Assembly: GCA_937127245.1 (NCBI GenBank)
Contig: CAKZLU010000012.1
Coordinates: forward strand, 1-64,000
Reading direction: 5' to 3'
Length of the DNA stretch: 64,000 nt
Source: an uncultured Actinomycetes bacterium
GTDB taxonomy: Bacteria > Actinomycetota > Geothermincolia > Fen-727 > JACVIW01
Below the pieces are notes generated by a model. It worked only from the letters and a program-made list of their open reading frames with translations. It searched no databases and was not told the origin of the DNA. The first letter of the stretch is position 1. Each line of letters opens with the position of its first letter. Positions 9,528-19,348 of the stretch are shown here, piece after piece. Made by a program: the position numbers and the translations under genes.

Positions 9528-9995
9528 ATGTCCACTGAGGAAAGAACAGGATTGCACAACCTAAAACCGGCACCTGGCTCACGTAAGGAGCGCAAGCGGG
9601 TGGGAAGAGGCAGAAGTTCGGGTCATGGTAAGACTTCGGGTCGCGGGCAGAAGGGGCAAAACGCGCGGTCCGGTTCAAAGAGTAAACTCGGTTTCGAGGG
9701 CGGCCAGATGCCGCTTACCCGCAGGGTGCCCAAGCTCGGAGGATTTACCCCGAGAAAAAGGAAATTCTTCTCGCTTGTAAACGTCTCGGACCTTGAGAGG
9801 TTCTCAAGCGGGAGTACGGTTGATCCAAAGGCTTTGGCTGAGGCTGGTTTAATCAAGAAAGAAACGGAAAACGTGAAGATACTCGGTCGCGGTGATTTGA
9901 GCAAGGCTTTGACCGTGAAGGCGCACGCCTTTAGCGGAAGCGCGCGGGAGAAGATAGAGGAAGCCGGGGGGAGCGCGGAAGTCATATCAGCGTGA
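9528..9995 (+). CDS. rplO: 50S ribosomal protein L15
   Basis: L15 is a late assembly protein. The N-terminal Gly/Arg-rich region ([33 protein letters not shown]) and the [18 protein letters not shown] block are conserved; 155 residues. ATG 9528. Confidence 0.95.
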   Translation: MSTEERTGLHNLKPAPGSRKERKRVGRGRSSGHGKTSGRGQKGQNARSGSKSKLGFEGGQMPLTRRVPKLGGFTPRKRKFFSLVNVSDLERFSSGSTVDPKALAEAGLIKKETENVKILGRGDLSKALTVKAHAFSGSAREKIEEAGGSAEVISA

Positions 9996-10064
9996 GAATT
10001 TTACTTACGTAAGCCTTAGTTTTTTGCGTTTTTCCGTAATGCCAGATATTGAGGTGATAAGGGT

Positions 10065-11333
10065 TTGAAGATTCTATCCGGGTTCAGGGACGCTTTCAAG
10101 GTTCCTGATCTGAGAAAGAAAATACTGTTCACGTTCGGCATCCTCGCCATTTACCGCGTGGGCTGCTTTATACCCAGCCCGGGAGTGGATGTCAAAAAGG
10201 TTGTTGAGCAGGTTGAGGGACAGCCCCTTTTGCGCTTCCTTAATATATTCACGGGTGGTGGGCTTGCCAGAATGGCGCTCTTCGGTCTCGGCATTATGCC
10301 TTACATCACCGCATCCATCATAATGGAACTCTTATCGGCGGTAATACCAAAGGTCAAAGAGTGGCATCAGGAAGGTGAACTGGGCAGGAAGAAGATCACC
10401 CAGGTAACGAGATACCTTACTCTGGTGCTTGCCATGATGGAGTCCGCGGGGCTCATCGTATCGTTCAGGAACAATCCTGAGGCAAATATACTTCCCAACC
10501 TTACGTTTGCAAGGGGCGTGCTGATAGTGCTAACGCTCGTAAGCGGGATGGCTCTTTTGATGTGGCTCGGGGAACTGATAACCGAGCGCGGAATCGGAAA
10601 TGGCATGTCAATCCTTATCTTTGCGGGAATAATAGCCACCATGCCAACTGAAGGAATGAACATGATAAGGGCTGTCTATATGAGGAATCCCGCACTTTTG
10701 GGGGTCGTGGCTCTCGCGGCAATAGCCATCATAGTGGGCGTTGTGTACATGGAACGCGGCGAAAGAAGAATACCCGTTCAGTACGCGAAACAGGTCAGGG
10801 GTAGAAGGCTTTATTCGGGAGCGAGCACGTACATACCCGTCAGGGTGAACACCGCAGGTGTCATACCAATAATATTCGCAGCCTCAGTTATTCACTTCCC
10901 TTTGATTATCGCGAACTTCTTTCCGGCGCTGCAGGGTTTCGCAATGCGTTTCACAACCGGCTCGATAACCTATTTCGTCGTCTATACCGGGCTTATCATA
11001 TTCTTCTCTTATTTCTACACGGCAATCATTTTCGACCCGTTCGAACTCGCCGACAACTTGAAGAAATATGGAGGGTTCATACCAGGCGTAAGGCCGGGAA
11101 TGCCAACCGTCAACTACGTGGCGAGAGTGGTCAACAGGATTAACTTGCCGGGCTCTATTTACATCGCGGCGATAGCTCTTATTCCCGCGATATTCTTCGT
11201 TTATTTCGGTACCGCTGAAATACCGATTGGAGGAGCCGCGGTGATTATAATTGTCGGAGTTGCGCTCGAAACGATGCTCCAGATTGAAGCGCAACTCCAG
11301 ATGCGCCATTACGAGGGATTTTTGAGCAGGTAG
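10065..11333 (+). CDS. secY: Preprotein translocase channel subunit SecY
   Basis: Channel-forming subunit of the SecYEG translocon in the cytoplasmic membrane. Ten hydrophobic segments are discernible over 422 residues; signature regions include the plug area FLNIFTGGGLARMALFGLGIMPYITAS (residues about 58-84) and the cytosolic loop ERGERRIPVQYAKQVRGR. TTG 10065, eight bases after GAGGTG. Lies between rplO and adk, as is usual in the spc operon. Confidence 0.96.
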   Translation: MKILSGFRDAFKVPDLRKKILFTFGILAIYRVGCFIPSPGVDVKKVVEQVEGQPLLRFLNIFTGGGLARMALFGLGIMPYITASIIMELLSAVIPKVKEWHQEGELGRKKITQVTRYLTLVLAMMESAGLIVSFRNNPEANILPNLTFARGVLIVLTLVSGMALLMWLGELITERGIGNGMSILIFAGIIATMPTEGMNMIRAVYMRNPALLGVVALAAIAIIVGVVYMERGERRIPVQYAKQVRGRRLYSGASTYIPVRVNTAGVIPIIFAASVIHFPLIIANFFPALQGFAMRFTTGSITYFVVYTGLIIFFSYFYTAIIFDPFELADNLKKYGGFIPGVRPGMPTVNYVARVVNRINLPGSIYIAAIALIPAIFFVYFGTAEIPIGGAAVIIIVGVALETMLQIEAQLQMRHYEGFLSR

Positions 11334-11342
11334 GAGATGGAC

Positions 11343-12008
11343 ATGAATATCGTTATGCTCGGTCCGCCGGGTGCGGGAAAAGGGACGCAGGCTGAGAGAA
11401 TATTCGCCCAGTTCGGTTGGAAGCCGATCTCAACCGGTGACATTTTCAGGGTGGCGCTCGCGGAGGGCACACCGCTGGGGCTCGAGGCGAAAAAGTATAT
11501 GGAAGCCGGTGAGCTCGTTCCAGACGACATAGTCGAGGGAATCGTTGCCGACAGGCTCAAGAAACCGGACGTGAAAGACGGTTTCATTTTGGATGGTTTT
11601 CCGCGCAATCTTCACCAAGCAAAAGCGCTCGATAAAATGCTTGAGGAAAGCGGCGGCAAAATCGATCTGGTGATCAACATAACCGTGGATACCGAAACGC
11701 TTGTAAAGAGGCTTTCAGGGCGCAGAGTGTGCAGGAAATGCGGCGCTAACTTCCACCTTCTTTTTAATCCGCCTGCGGTGGAAGGGATCTGCGACCATTG
11801 CGGGGGGGAACTTTATCAGAGGGAAGACGACAACGAGGAAACAGTGCGCACCAGGCTCAAGGTCTACGAGGAACTGAGTGAACCGGTGGTATCTTACTAC
11901 AACCCGTCAGGAAGGCTTCTTTCAATAGACGGGACCGGCACCCCTGACGAGGTCTACATGGAGATACACGCCGCGATTGAGCTGGCTTCCGGGGGTGCGG
12001 CTGTTTGA
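11343..12008 (+). CDS. adk: Adenylate kinase with zinc-binding lid
   Basis: Converts ATP + AMP to 2 ADP. P-loop [10 protein letters not shown] near the N-terminus, DGFPR motif, and an inserted lid carrying four cysteines (CRKC ... CDHC), the structural zinc form of Gram-positive bacteria. ATG 11343 is six bases after GGAG; the in-frame ATG 11337 is directly adjacent to it. 221 residues. The stop overlaps the map start (TTGA). Confidence 0.95.
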   Translation: MNIVMLGPPGAGKGTQAERIFAQFGWKPISTGDIFRVALAEGTPLGLEAKKYMEAGELVPDDIVEGIVADRLKKPDVKDGFILDGFPRNLHQAKALDKMLEESGGKIDLVINITVDTETLVKRLSGRRVCRKCGANFHLLFNPPAVEGICDHCGGELYQREDDNEETVRTRLKVYEELSEPVVSYYNPSGRLLSIDGTGTPDEVYMEIHAAIELASGGAAV

Positions 12009-12796
12009 TAATTTTGAAGTCCAAAGAAGAGATCGAGAAGATGAGAAAAGCGGGGAAACTTGTGGCGGAGGTGCTGTCTGAGATAGCGAGAATCGCCGTT
12101 CCAGGCGTGACAACCAAGGAACTCGACAGTGTCGCTGAGCGTTTGATTCTGGAAAGCGGTGGAAGACCCGCGTTTAAGGGCTATCAGCCTGATTTCATAA
12201 GGTGCGGCCATTTCCCGGCGACGCTCTGCACGTCGCTTAATAACGAGGTTGTCCACGGCGTACCCGATGAGCGAGCGCTAAAAGAAGGCGACCTCTTAAG
12301 TGTTGACACAGGGGTGGAGCTGGACGGCTACTATGGAGATGCCGCCATATCCATCATAATAGGTAAGGGGGACCCCGAAGCCGAACGCCTTTTGGAGGTG
12401 ACCAGGGGAGCTCTCGAGGCTGCGATACAAAAGTGTGTTCCTGGGAACAGGCTTTCTGATGTTTCCCACGCGATACAGAGTTTTGTTGAGTCCCGGGGCT
12501 TCCAGGTTGTCAGAAGGTTTGTGGGTCACGGTATCGGCAGGAGCATGCATGAGGATCCCCCCGTGCTGAACTTTGGAGAGCCGGGTAAGGGACCCGTTCT
12601 CAAGCCGGGCATGGTCATAGCGATAGAGCCGATGGTTAATGCCGGAACCTACGAGGTCGATGCCTCGCCGGATTACTGGCCTGTATATACGAGAGACGGT
12701 AAGCTGTCCGCACATTTCGAGCACACGGTTGCCGTAACCGAGGACGGTCCTGACGTACTCACGGCTCCGATTGCTATCACGGCGGATAGAAAGTGA
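12005..12796 (+). CDS. map: Methionine aminopeptidase, type I
   Basis: Removes the initiator methionine. Metal ligands are recognisable: D in [19 protein letters not shown] in [13 protein letters not shown] in [10 protein letters not shown] and the terminal [15 protein letters not shown] 12005 overlaps the adk stop, giving [17 protein letters not shown]; 263 residues, no N-terminal zinc-finger extension. Confidence 0.95.
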   Translation: MIILKSKEEIEKMRKAGKLVAEVLSEIARIAVPGVTTKELDSVAERLILESGGRPAFKGYQPDFIRCGHFPATLCTSLNNEVVHGVPDERALKEGDLLSVDTGVELDGYYGDAAISIIIGKGDPEAERLLEVTRGALEAAIQKCVPGNRLSDVSHAIQSFVESRGFQVVRRFVGHGIGRSMHEDPPVLNFGEPGKGPVLKPGMVIAIEPMVNAGTYEVDASPDYWPVYTRDGKLSAHFEHTVAVTEDGPDVLTAPIAITADRK

Positions 12797-12851
12797 GTTT
12801 CTCTTGAGCTATACTTAAACGCTCACAAAAGCAGGGAGGTCGCAAAAAGGA

Positions 12852-13073
12852 GTGGCGCCCAAGGATGAGGCGATAGAAGCCGAAGGGAAGGTAATAGAAA
12901 CCCTTCCCAACGCCATGTTCAGGGTGGAACTGGACAATGGACATAAGGTTCTTGCACATATTTCAGGGAAAATGCGTATGCACTATATAAGGATTCTTCC
13001 CGGGGACCGGGTGGTTGTCGAGCTTTCACCCTATGATTTATCGCGTGGGCGCATAATATACAGGCATAAATGA
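12852..13073 (+). CDS. infA: Translation initiation factor IF-1
   Basis: OB-fold factor binding the 30S A-site. Core [19 protein letters not shown] and the [18 protein letters not shown] ending are canonical; 73 residues. GTG 12852 with GGGAGG 14 bases upstream. The 55-base gap before it contains a TATACT (12808-12813), so an extra promoter is possible, though no good -35 is seen. Confidence 0.94.
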   Translation: MAPKDEAIEAEGKVIETLPNAMFRVELDNGHKVLAHISGKMRMHYIRILPGDRVVVELSPYDLSRGRIIYRHK

Positions 13074-13145
13074 GACAGCGCAGTAGGATGAAGGCTTGCC
13101 CGAACGGCATCAAGTTTTAGGAGAGGACGACAGGACTGAGAAAAG

Positions 13146-13262
13146 ATGAAGGTTAGACCGTCGGTAAAGAAAATTTGCGATAAGTGCAAGATTATCAGGC
13201 GTCACGGGAAGGTTATGGTCATCTGCAAGAACCCGCGCCACAAGCAAAGACAGGGAAAGTAA
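13146..13262 (+). CDS. rpmJ: 50S ribosomal protein L36, zinc-binding type
   Basis: 38-residue protein starting [20 protein letters not shown] and continuing to a second Cys and a His (zinc ligands C, C, C, H). ATG 13146; GGAGAGG lies about 16 bases upstream. Conserved place between infA and rpsM. Confidence 0.95.
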   Translation: MKVRPSVKKICDKCKIIRRHGKVMVICKNPRHKQRQGK

Positions 13263-13277
13263 CAAGGAGGTTGTGCC

Positions 13278-13667
13278 TTGGCAAGAATTGCTGGAATAGA
13301 CCTTCCGCGCGAAAAGCATGTGGTGGTTGCGCTCACATACATATATGGCATAGGCAGGTCTCTTGCGCGCAAGGCGTGCGAGGCAACCAACGTCAAACCG
13401 GAAACGAAAGTGCGCGACCTTACCGATGAGGAAATCGTGAGGTTAAGGGAATATATCGACCAGAACTATCAGATCGAGGGAGACTTGAGAAGGGAGCGCG
13501 CCCAGAACATAAAGAGGTTGATGGAAATTGGATGCTACCGGGGACTTCGTCACAGGAAAGGCATGCCTGTAAGGGGCCAGAGAACTCACACAAATGCGCG
13601 CACCCGTAAAGGACCGCGCCCGCAGGTTGGCATCAAGAAAAAACAGCGCCAGCAAGCGGCAAGATGA
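13278..13667 (+). CDS. rpsM: 30S ribosomal protein S13
   Basis: S13 of the 30S head contacts P-site tRNA and forms bridges to L5. [13 protein letters not shown], the [11 protein letters not shown] helix-hairpin-helix and the [16 protein letters not shown] motif are typical. TTG 13278 with AAGGAGG (13264-13270) seven bases upstream; 129 residues with a basic tail. Confidence 0.96.
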   Translation: MARIAGIDLPREKHVVVALTYIYGIGRSLARKACEATNVKPETKVRDLTDEEIVRLREYIDQNYQIEGDLRRERAQNIKRLMEIGCYRGLRHRKGMPVRGQRTHTNARTRKGPRPQVGIKKKQRQQAAR

Positions 13668-13697
13668 GCGTAAGACATAGGAGCACCAGGAGGAAAA

Positions 13698-14096
13698 TTG
13701 CCGAGACCGACAAGAGCCAAGGGTAGAGGTAGGAAGAAGCCGAAGAAGAATATCCCCTACGGGATTGCTCACATCAAAGCGACTTTTAACAACACAATAA
13801 TAACGATCACTGACCTGGATGGGAACACGATAGCTTGGGCAAGCGCCGGAACCATAGGTTTTAAAGGCTCGAGAAAGAGCACTCCTTTCGCCGCTCAGCT
13901 TGCCGCTGAATCAGTTGCCAAGCAGGCGCAGGAGCATGGCGTTAGGAAAGTGGATGTCAGGGTTAAAGGGCCCGGTTCGGGTAGGGAAACCGCCATCAGG
14001 ACCCTTCAGACAAATGGTCTTGAGATAGGTTCAATAAAGGATGTGACTCCCGTACCTCATAACGGATGTCGGCCGAAGAAGAAAAGGAGGGTTTAG
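13698..14096 (+). CDS. rpsK: 30S ribosomal protein S11
   Basis: S11 of the platform. [17 protein letters not shown], the [14 protein letters not shown] block and the [18 protein letters not shown] ending are standard; 132 residues. TTG 13698 with AGGAGG (13688-13693) just upstream. Confidence 0.96.
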   Translation: MPRPTRAKGRGRKKPKKNIPYGIAHIKATFNNTIITITDLDGNTIAWASAGTIGFKGSRKSTPFAAQLAAESVAKQAQEHGVRKVDVRVKGPGSGRETAIRTLQTNGLEIGSIKDVTPVPHNGCRPKKKRRV

Positions 14097-14113
14097 GGTA
14101 GCGCCCGCTTACC

Positions 14114-14737
14114 ATGGCAAGATATACCGGACCTGTTTGCAGGCTTTGCAGAAGGGAGAGAACAAAACTTTTTCTCAAAGGAGAACGCTGTCTTACCGAC
14201 AGGTGTCCTGTCGATAGAAGGGGTCGGGTTCCAGGTCAGCACTGGGCGAAAAGACCGCGGGAGACCGACTATCTTCTGCAGCTGAGGGAAAAGCAGAAAG
14301 CAAGGCGCGTTTACGGCGTTATGGAGAAGCAATTCAGGGGATATTACAAGAAAGCTCTGAGGATGAAAGGAAGAACCGGGGAGAATCTTATACGATTGCT
14401 TGAAAGCAGGCTTGACAACGTGGTTTACAGAGCAGGCTTTGCGATGAGCCGTAAACAGGCACGGCAGGTGGTTTCTCACGGACACATAACCGTTAACGGA
14501 AAGAAGGTTAATATCCCCTCTTATCAAGTGAAGGTGGGGGACACTATCGCTGTTGCCACCAAGAGCAGGGAAATTGCGATTTTCAAAGAAGCGCTCGAGA
14601 ACATTCGCAGAGAGCCGGTTCCGTGGCTTAAGATTGACACGAAAAAGATGGAGGCGGTTATGTTGGACATGCCTCCGGGCGAGTGCATAGATGTGTCGAT
14701 CAGGGACGAGATGATAGTTGAGCTTTATTCAAGATAA
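14114..14737 (+). CDS. rpsD: 30S ribosomal protein S4, four-cysteine form
   Basis: S4 nucleates the 30S body and forms the mRNA entry site. The N-terminus has CxxC plus two further Cys (CRLC, then ERCLTDRC), a zinc-binding form as in Thermus and Geobacillus. The S4 RNA-binding fold RLDNVVYRAGFAMSRKQARQ follows. 207 residues, ATG start; neighbours rpsK and rpoA as in the alpha operon. Confidence 0.96.
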   Translation: MARYTGPVCRLCRRERTKLFLKGERCLTDRCPVDRRGRVPGQHWAKRPRETDYLLQLREKQKARRVYGVMEKQFRGYYKKALRMKGRTGENLIRLLESRLDNVVYRAGFAMSRKQARQVVSHGHITVNGKKVNIPSYQVKVGDTIAVATKSREIAIFKEALENIRREPVPWLKIDTKKMEAVMLDMPPGECIDVSIRDEMIVELYSR

Positions 14738-14764
14738 TCAGATTTTCTGACGGAGGGTTGCCAC

Positions 14765-15700
14765 TTGTTAGGAATACAAAAGCCCCAGATTAAAGTCGTT
14801 GAAGTAAACGACACCGAAGGAGTTTTCGTTGTGGAGCCGCTCGAGAGAGGGCTCGGGTACACGATTGGTAACTCAATGAGGCGGATACTGCTGTCCTCTA
14901 TTCCAGGGGCTGCGGTTACTTCGGTGCGTATAGCGGGGGTACAGCACGAGTACACTGCCATCGAGGGGGTCAAAGAGGACACTCTTGAGATACTGCTCAA
15001 TCTCAAAGAACTAATCATAAAGATGGACCAGGAAGAACCGGCGCGTTTGAAATTGAAAACGGAAGGACCTGCTACGGTAACCGCTGGCGACATCGAGACT
15101 CCGGCGAATGTTGAAATAATCAACAAGGACCACCACATCGCAACCCTTACGAAGAAAGGGAAGCTCGAGATGGAGATGATTGTGGAAAAAGGCAGGGGAT
15201 ACGCCTCCGCTGAAGACAACGAGAAAGAAACTGACCCCATCGGCCTGATACCTCTTGATTCTGTATTTTCCCCAATCACGAACGTGATGTTTGAGGTTGG
15301 AAATACCCGGGTGGGTCAGAGGACGGATTTTGACAAGGTAAAGCTTGTCGTTCGCACGAATGGGGCGATACGACCGGACGAAGCGGTTACCATAGGTGCG
15401 AGGATCTTGATTGAGCACTTCAGTCTCTTCGGTGACCTTGTGGAAAGGGTCCGGGGCACTGAGGTTTTTGAGCCGACCGAAACTCAACCGCCTTCAGGCC
15501 TCGAAACGCCGATAACTGAACTCGATCTCAATGTGCGCGCCTACAACTGTTTGCACCGCGCAAAGATAGAGACGCTCGCTGATCTTGTTGATCACACCGA
15601 GGATGACCTTCTTGGAATACGAAATCTCGGGGCAAAGACTGTTGAACTCATCAAGGAGAAGCTTGCCGAGCGCGGGCTGTCGCTTAAATCTCAGGATTGA
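14765..15700 (+). CDS. rpoA: RNA polymerase alpha subunit
   Basis: The N-terminal assembly domain (ERGLGYTIGNSMRRILLSS, residues about 34-52) and the C-terminal DNA- and activator-binding domain (ELDLNVRAYNCLHRAKIETL, then LLGIRNLGAKTVELIKEKL) are complete; 311 residues. TTG 14765 with GGAGGG just upstream. Confidence 0.96.
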   Translation: MLGIQKPQIKVVEVNDTEGVFVVEPLERGLGYTIGNSMRRILLSSIPGAAVTSVRIAGVQHEYTAIEGVKEDTLEILLNLKELIIKMDQEEPARLKLKTEGPATVTAGDIETPANVEIINKDHHIATLTKKGKLEMEMIVEKGRGYASAEDNEKETDPIGLIPLDSVFSPITNVMFEVGNTRVGQRTDFDKVKLVVRTNGAIRPDEAVTIGARILIEHFSLFGDLVERVRGTEVFEPTETQPPSGLETPITELDLNVRAYNCLHRAKIETLADLVDHTEDDLLGIRNLGAKTVELIKEKLAERGLSLKSQD

Positions 15701-15713
15701 GGTGGATTGAGAT

Positions 15714-16064
15714 ATGCCGAAACCCAGAAAAGGACCGAGACTAGGCCGAAGCGCATCACACCAGAAAGCGATTCTATCTAACCTTGCCAGAGAAATAATC
15801 ATTCATGAGCGTGTCACCACAACCGAAGCGAAAGCGAAAGCGGCGCGGGGGGTGGTGGAACGGCTCATAACATACGCCAAACGGGGCGACCTTCATTCGC
15901 GGAGACTCGCCTTAAAGGTTGTCAGGGATAAGGACGCCATCCATAAACTATTCGCTGAAATTGCACCGCGCTATCAGGATAGAGAAGGCGGCTACACGAG
16001 GATCTTGAAGCTTGGCTCAAGACAGGGAGACAACGCTCCAATGGTGCTGATTGAACTTGTGTAA
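15714..16064 (+). CDS. rplQ: 50S ribosomal protein L17
   Basis: L17 surrounds the tunnel exit on the solvent side. [20 protein letters not shown] and the C-terminal [20 protein letters not shown] are diagnostic; 116 residues. Last gene of the ribosomal supercluster: the ecfA/ecfT-truA-rplM-rpsI genes that often follow are absent here, and the next gene is convergent after ten bases. Confidence 0.96.
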   Translation: MPKPRKGPRLGRSASHQKAILSNLAREIIIHERVTTTEAKAKAARGVVERLITYAKRGDLHSRRLALKVVRDKDAIHKLFAEIAPRYQDREGGYTRILKLGSRQGDNAPMVLIELV

Positions 16065-16074
16065 GCCTTGTGGT

Positions 16075-16932
16075 CTATTGTTCCGTCCGTTTGAAAGGAA
16101 TCCCCGTTTTTGCCAAAAGCCATATCCCTAACGTTAGGAGAGTCCAACCAATCTTCGATGGCGCGAGAAATCCCCCAACCTTCAGTTCTCCACGGTTGTA
16201 AAAGATTAAAGCCTGAACCGGGCTAAATTTTCGCGCGATCAAGCTCTCCGCGGCCGATTTTTCTACTACCAGGTAACGGGGCGGCAGGTCAAAGCGCTCG
16301 GATATCTTACGAATCATTTCATCGAGCTCTTCCGTTCGCGGGTTGTCCTCGAGCGGAACGACCGCGTCAAGAGTGGTGATAAGGAAAAGCTGCCTGTCTT
16401 TGAACCCGATGGCGATGGACGCCCAGATATGGTCATTTTCTGTGACCACGAACAAGAAGATCGCGTCCTTCGGGACAATTTTTGGAAGGATTTTTCTCAA
16501 AGAGAAAGACATTGCGGCAAACGGCGATTTTTTAATCTTAGGATAGAAGAAAATTGTTGTGCCAATTTCTTGCGAGAGGGCTTCCAGGAAAACGGCCAGC
16601 TGTTTCGTAAGATCCTCGTCGTGGCGAATTCTCCCCCCTGCCTTGTCGAATATCCTCTCAAGAGCGGATTCAGAGACGGCAACAATCCTCGAATATCCCG
16701 TTTCTTTAGCGATTTCTTCAAGCCTGGATATGCCGGAAAAAGAGATTTTTATTTTCTCGAAATTTTTGATGTCTGCGCAGTAGAGCGGTTTTAGCCCCCT
16801 GAATATCAACAGAAGGGGACCTTTGTTCTCGTCCTCACTCTGCGGTCGGTTCCTTTTCCCGGCGAACAGCTCGCATAGTCTCGGATAATTCAGTGCTCCC
16901 AAATCTGAGATTAAAATGTCAGGTGGTATCAT
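16075..16932 (-). CDS. Uncharacterised protein coupled to the GH35-like gene
   Basis: 285 residues that I do not recognise. The chain alternates charged helices and hydrophobic strands, with no signal peptide. A hydrophobic stretch near the C-terminus (about residues 258-276, GWTLLTLGIWLLAKTGIPF) could be a membrane anchor. No catalytic motif is evident. The ATG overlaps the stop of the upstream glycosidase gene (ATGA), so the two are probably translated together. It converges on rplQ with a ten-base gap and no visible terminator. Codon use is like the neighbours. Confidence 0.75.
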   Translation of the reverse strand: MIPPDILISDLGALNYPRLCELFAGKRNRPQSEDENKGPLLLIFRGLKPLYCADIKNFEKIKISFSGISRLEEIAKETGYSRIVAVSESALERIFDKAGGRIRHDEDLTKQLAVFLEALSQEIGTTIFFYPKIKKSPFAAMSFSLRKILPKIVPKDAIFLFVVTENDHIWASIAIGFKDRQLFLITTLDAVVPLEDNPRTEELDEMIRKISERFDLPPRYLVVEKSAAESLIARKFSPVQALIFYNRGELKVGGFLAPSKIGWTLLTLGIWLLAKTGIPFKRTEQ

Positions 16933-19088
16933 TCTTCAACCCTCTCAAGCGCCATGATGTCCCACGGACAAAGGCTTATTTCGAGAGAACCTGATGATTC
17001 CCAAATCTCTCCTGTCTCCAGGTTAAGGAACGCTCCGGAACTCACCCGGGATACCCGCGCTGTTAAGGTCTTTGGCGTTGGATTAGCGAGGAACAATATC
17101 ATTCTTTCGGAGTCTTCAAAAACGCTTACCTCCAATCTCGGGTCGGAGGAAAGGTTGTGCGGCTCAATGCCAGCTCTCAGCAAGAGCGATTCCATCAGAG
17201 GCTTGAGTGCTTCAAGGGATTCCAAATCGATTCGAGGAGCGGGCAGAGCGCCGAAGAAGATAATTTTACCGGCTTCACTGTTGGTCTCGCCCGTTATACT
17301 GAGCGGTCGCTCATCTCCGCTTGTTTTTACGCTGGCGGGTTCGCTGAAGAAGAACACCTCGTCAAATTCCACGCCGAAGAGATCGATGCGCTGTTTTCGC
17401 GCTTCTGGGTCTCGCATATATTCTCCGAGTATGGAAACCGGCTCCATTCGCTCGTTGAGAGAAGGTTTTCTCGGACCGAGTATAAGCGCCCCCCCTCTTT
17501 TCGAATATTCAAGAAGAATTTCTTGGGTCTTCCCGCTCATGAACTCAAATGTGGGTGCCACAACCAGTTTATATTTGCTCAAATTTTCGAGACCCATCGA
17601 CACTTCGCCAACCGCGAAATGGGCTCCGCAGATGGATAACATCTTGTACCAGAATTCAAAAACTCTCAGATATCTTTCGGCAACTGGTTCAGAAAGACCG
17701 TAATTTTCCTCAGAAATAAGAATTGAGCGGGGTGTTTTCTCAAGTCCGAAGGCGTTTATAGTCATTCTGGAAAGAGGCTTAAGTAGGGTCGCGGCGTCAG
17801 CGAGCCTTTCGTATTCCCGCACGACGAGAAGCAAAACGTCTCTTCGGGGGGAGATTTTCTCCACATTCAATCGACTTACAAAGGCAAGAAAATCTTTAAA
17901 GAACTTACAATGATCTTCCCGCGTAGTGCCGTCGTTCCTGATCGGGGAGCCGTACCATCTTTCTCTTTCCACGATCATGTAGTAGTTAATCCCTTTAAAG
18001 CCGTGCATTAGAGCCGCTTTTGACGCGAAACGATGGTCATCAAGCGTCAGAGGCGTGCCCATGAATAGATTTCCCGACGCGAACTCGGCAAGGTGGGGGA
18101 ATCGGCTCATTGCACTTACATATTTGCCTCCCATTTTCAAGGTGTCGTAAGAACTCTTGGAGGGATACATATCGACACTTTCGAAATCGAGGAAACGCTC
18201 CACTCCTTTCAAGTCAAGAGGGGTAGAAGGGAAGGCGCAGGGGTAATTATGGAAATAGACGAATTCCTCTCCAAAGTGGCGCTTCATTATTCGGTGGATA
18301 GAACGGAGCGATTCGTTTATGTAATATTCGCCGTATTCTACCCAGTCCATGTACAGCGGGAGCTCTTCGGCGCTAGACGGTTGGAAGGAACGAGGCGGAT
18401 CGATACGTGACCAAGATTCATACTCTTTTCGGTGCGCGGCGGAAACCAAGCCAAGTGAGCCGTATTTCTCTTTGAGAAATCTTCTGTATAGCCGTATCGA
18501 GTATTTTGAGTAGTCATGGTCAAAAGGGTGTGCCCTGAAGAACTTGCAGCACTCATTATCGACTTGAATAGCGATTATCGGACCAGCTGGATGTGTTAGA
18601 TTCCCGATCTCGGAGGCGAGGTTGTTTATGTAAGTTTCAAACTCAGAGAGAAACTTGGGGTGATGATAGCACGGAACCGGGAACATTCTCGGAACTGCGG
18701 GCAGGTACACGGGCGCGCCGTTTGCCGAACGGCAGAATATTTCGGGGTGGTGGAAAAGCCTTTCAGGAAACCCGAAGTAGGTTATTTCCGCGTTGATGTG
18801 GGGTCCAGGCCTGATGATGACATAGAGGTTTTCCCTCGCGCACGCCTCTAAGAAGCCTCGTATATCCTTTTTCGGGTCTATCCGGCCGAAATCATATTCC
18901 CCCGGAAATATTTCGTGAACCGACCAAGGAACGTAAGTTTCAACCACCCTGAAGCCGAGTTCTTTTATTTTTTTGAGAACGTCATCCCAGGTCTGATACG
19001 GCACTCTCCAGTACTGAAAACTCGCGGAGAACAAACTCAAAGGCGTACCATCGATCAGTAAACTGCCCCCGGACACGCTCAAGCTCAT
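16929..19088 (-). CDS. GH35/GH42-like beta-galactosidase, cytoplasmic
   Basis: 719 residues. The N-terminal TIM barrel shows family motifs: VVETYVPWSVHEIFPGEYDF, YVIIRPGPHINAEI, then AIQVDNECCKFF, whose Glu would be the acid/base; a candidate nucleophile Glu is in HLAEFASGNLF. A following region (about residues 440-600) with YKLVVAPTFEFMSG and GGALILGPRKPS resembles the amidotransferase-like trimerisation domain of GH42. There is no signal peptide, so it probably acts on imported beta-galactosides. ATG 19088 follows GAGGGAAGAA; an upstream in-frame ATG at 19139 overlaps the likely promoter. Substrate cannot be fixed from sequence. No sugar transporter is adjacent. Confidence 0.85.
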   Translation of the reverse strand: MSLSVSGGSLLIDGTPLSLFSASFQYWRVPYQTWDDVLKKIKELGFRVVETYVPWSVHEIFPGEYDFGRIDPKKDIRGFLEACARENLYVIIRPGPHINAEITYFGFPERLFHHPEIFCRSANGAPVYLPAVPRMFPVPCYHHPKFLSEFETYINNLASEIGNLTHPAGPIIAIQVDNECCKFFRAHPFDHDYSKYSIRLYRRFLKEKYGSLGLVSAAHRKEYESWSRIDPPRSFQPSSAEELPLYMDWVEYGEYYINESLRSIHRIMKRHFGEEFVYFHNYPCAFPSTPLDLKGVERFLDFESVDMYPSKSSYDTLKMGGKYVSAMSRFPHLAEFASGNLFMGTPLTLDDHRFASKAALMHGFKGINYYMIVERERWYGSPIRNDGTTREDHCKFFKDFLAFVSRLNVEKISPRRDVLLLVVREYERLADAATLLKPLSRMTINAFGLEKTPRSILISEENYGLSEPVAERYLRVFEFWYKMLSICGAHFAVGEVSMGLENLSKYKLVVAPTFEFMSGKTQEILLEYSKRGGALILGPRKPSLNERMEPVSILGEYMRDPEARKQRIDLFGVEFDEVFFFSEPASVKTSGDERPLSITGETNSEAGKIIFFGALPAPRIDLESLEALKPLMESLLLRAGIEPHNLSSDPRLEVSVFEDSERMILFLANPTPKTLTARVSRVSSGAFLNLETGEIWESSGSLEISLCPWDIMALERVEE

Positions 19089-19127
19089 TTCTTCCCTCTT
19101 TCCGGAAAACAACCGCGATTCTGGTGG

Positions 19128-19138
19128 ATGATAACACA
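19128..19138 (-). promoter_or_regulatory. Extended -10 promoter candidate for the GH35-like gene
   Basis: On the minus strand, TGTGTTATCAT contains a TGn-TATCAT extended -10, about 40 bases before the ATG. No clear -35 is seen. The same GTGnTA pattern appears before ftsH (50255), the ATPase genes (62420) and tRNA-Thr (42621). Confidence 0.4.
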
Positions 19139-19348
19139 TTGGCTCGGCTCTTAGCGGAAGAATGAGTTCACTCGTGTAATTTATTTAAAAAAGTAAAACT
19201 CGATTGCTGTTCACGGAGTTCACTCCTTTTCCCGCGGGTTTCTTGCTTCGCTTTTTTACTGGAAGATTGATTTTCTCCGAGTATTTGTCATATCGAAAGA
19301 ATCATGTTTGTACCGCTTAAGTGCGCCTGAGATTCCCCGGGTCGTTTC

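Noticed and set aside
10003-10030. CTTACGTAAG palindrome followed by T-runs between rplO and secY, considered as a terminator
   Set aside because: The palindrome has no loop, so it cannot form a normal hairpin; secY is expected to be cotranscribed.
13091-13123. Ten-codon frame (MKACPNGIKF) before rpmJ whose stop touches the ribosome binding site
   Set aside because: Too short to judge and without conserved features; a leader peptide cannot be excluded.
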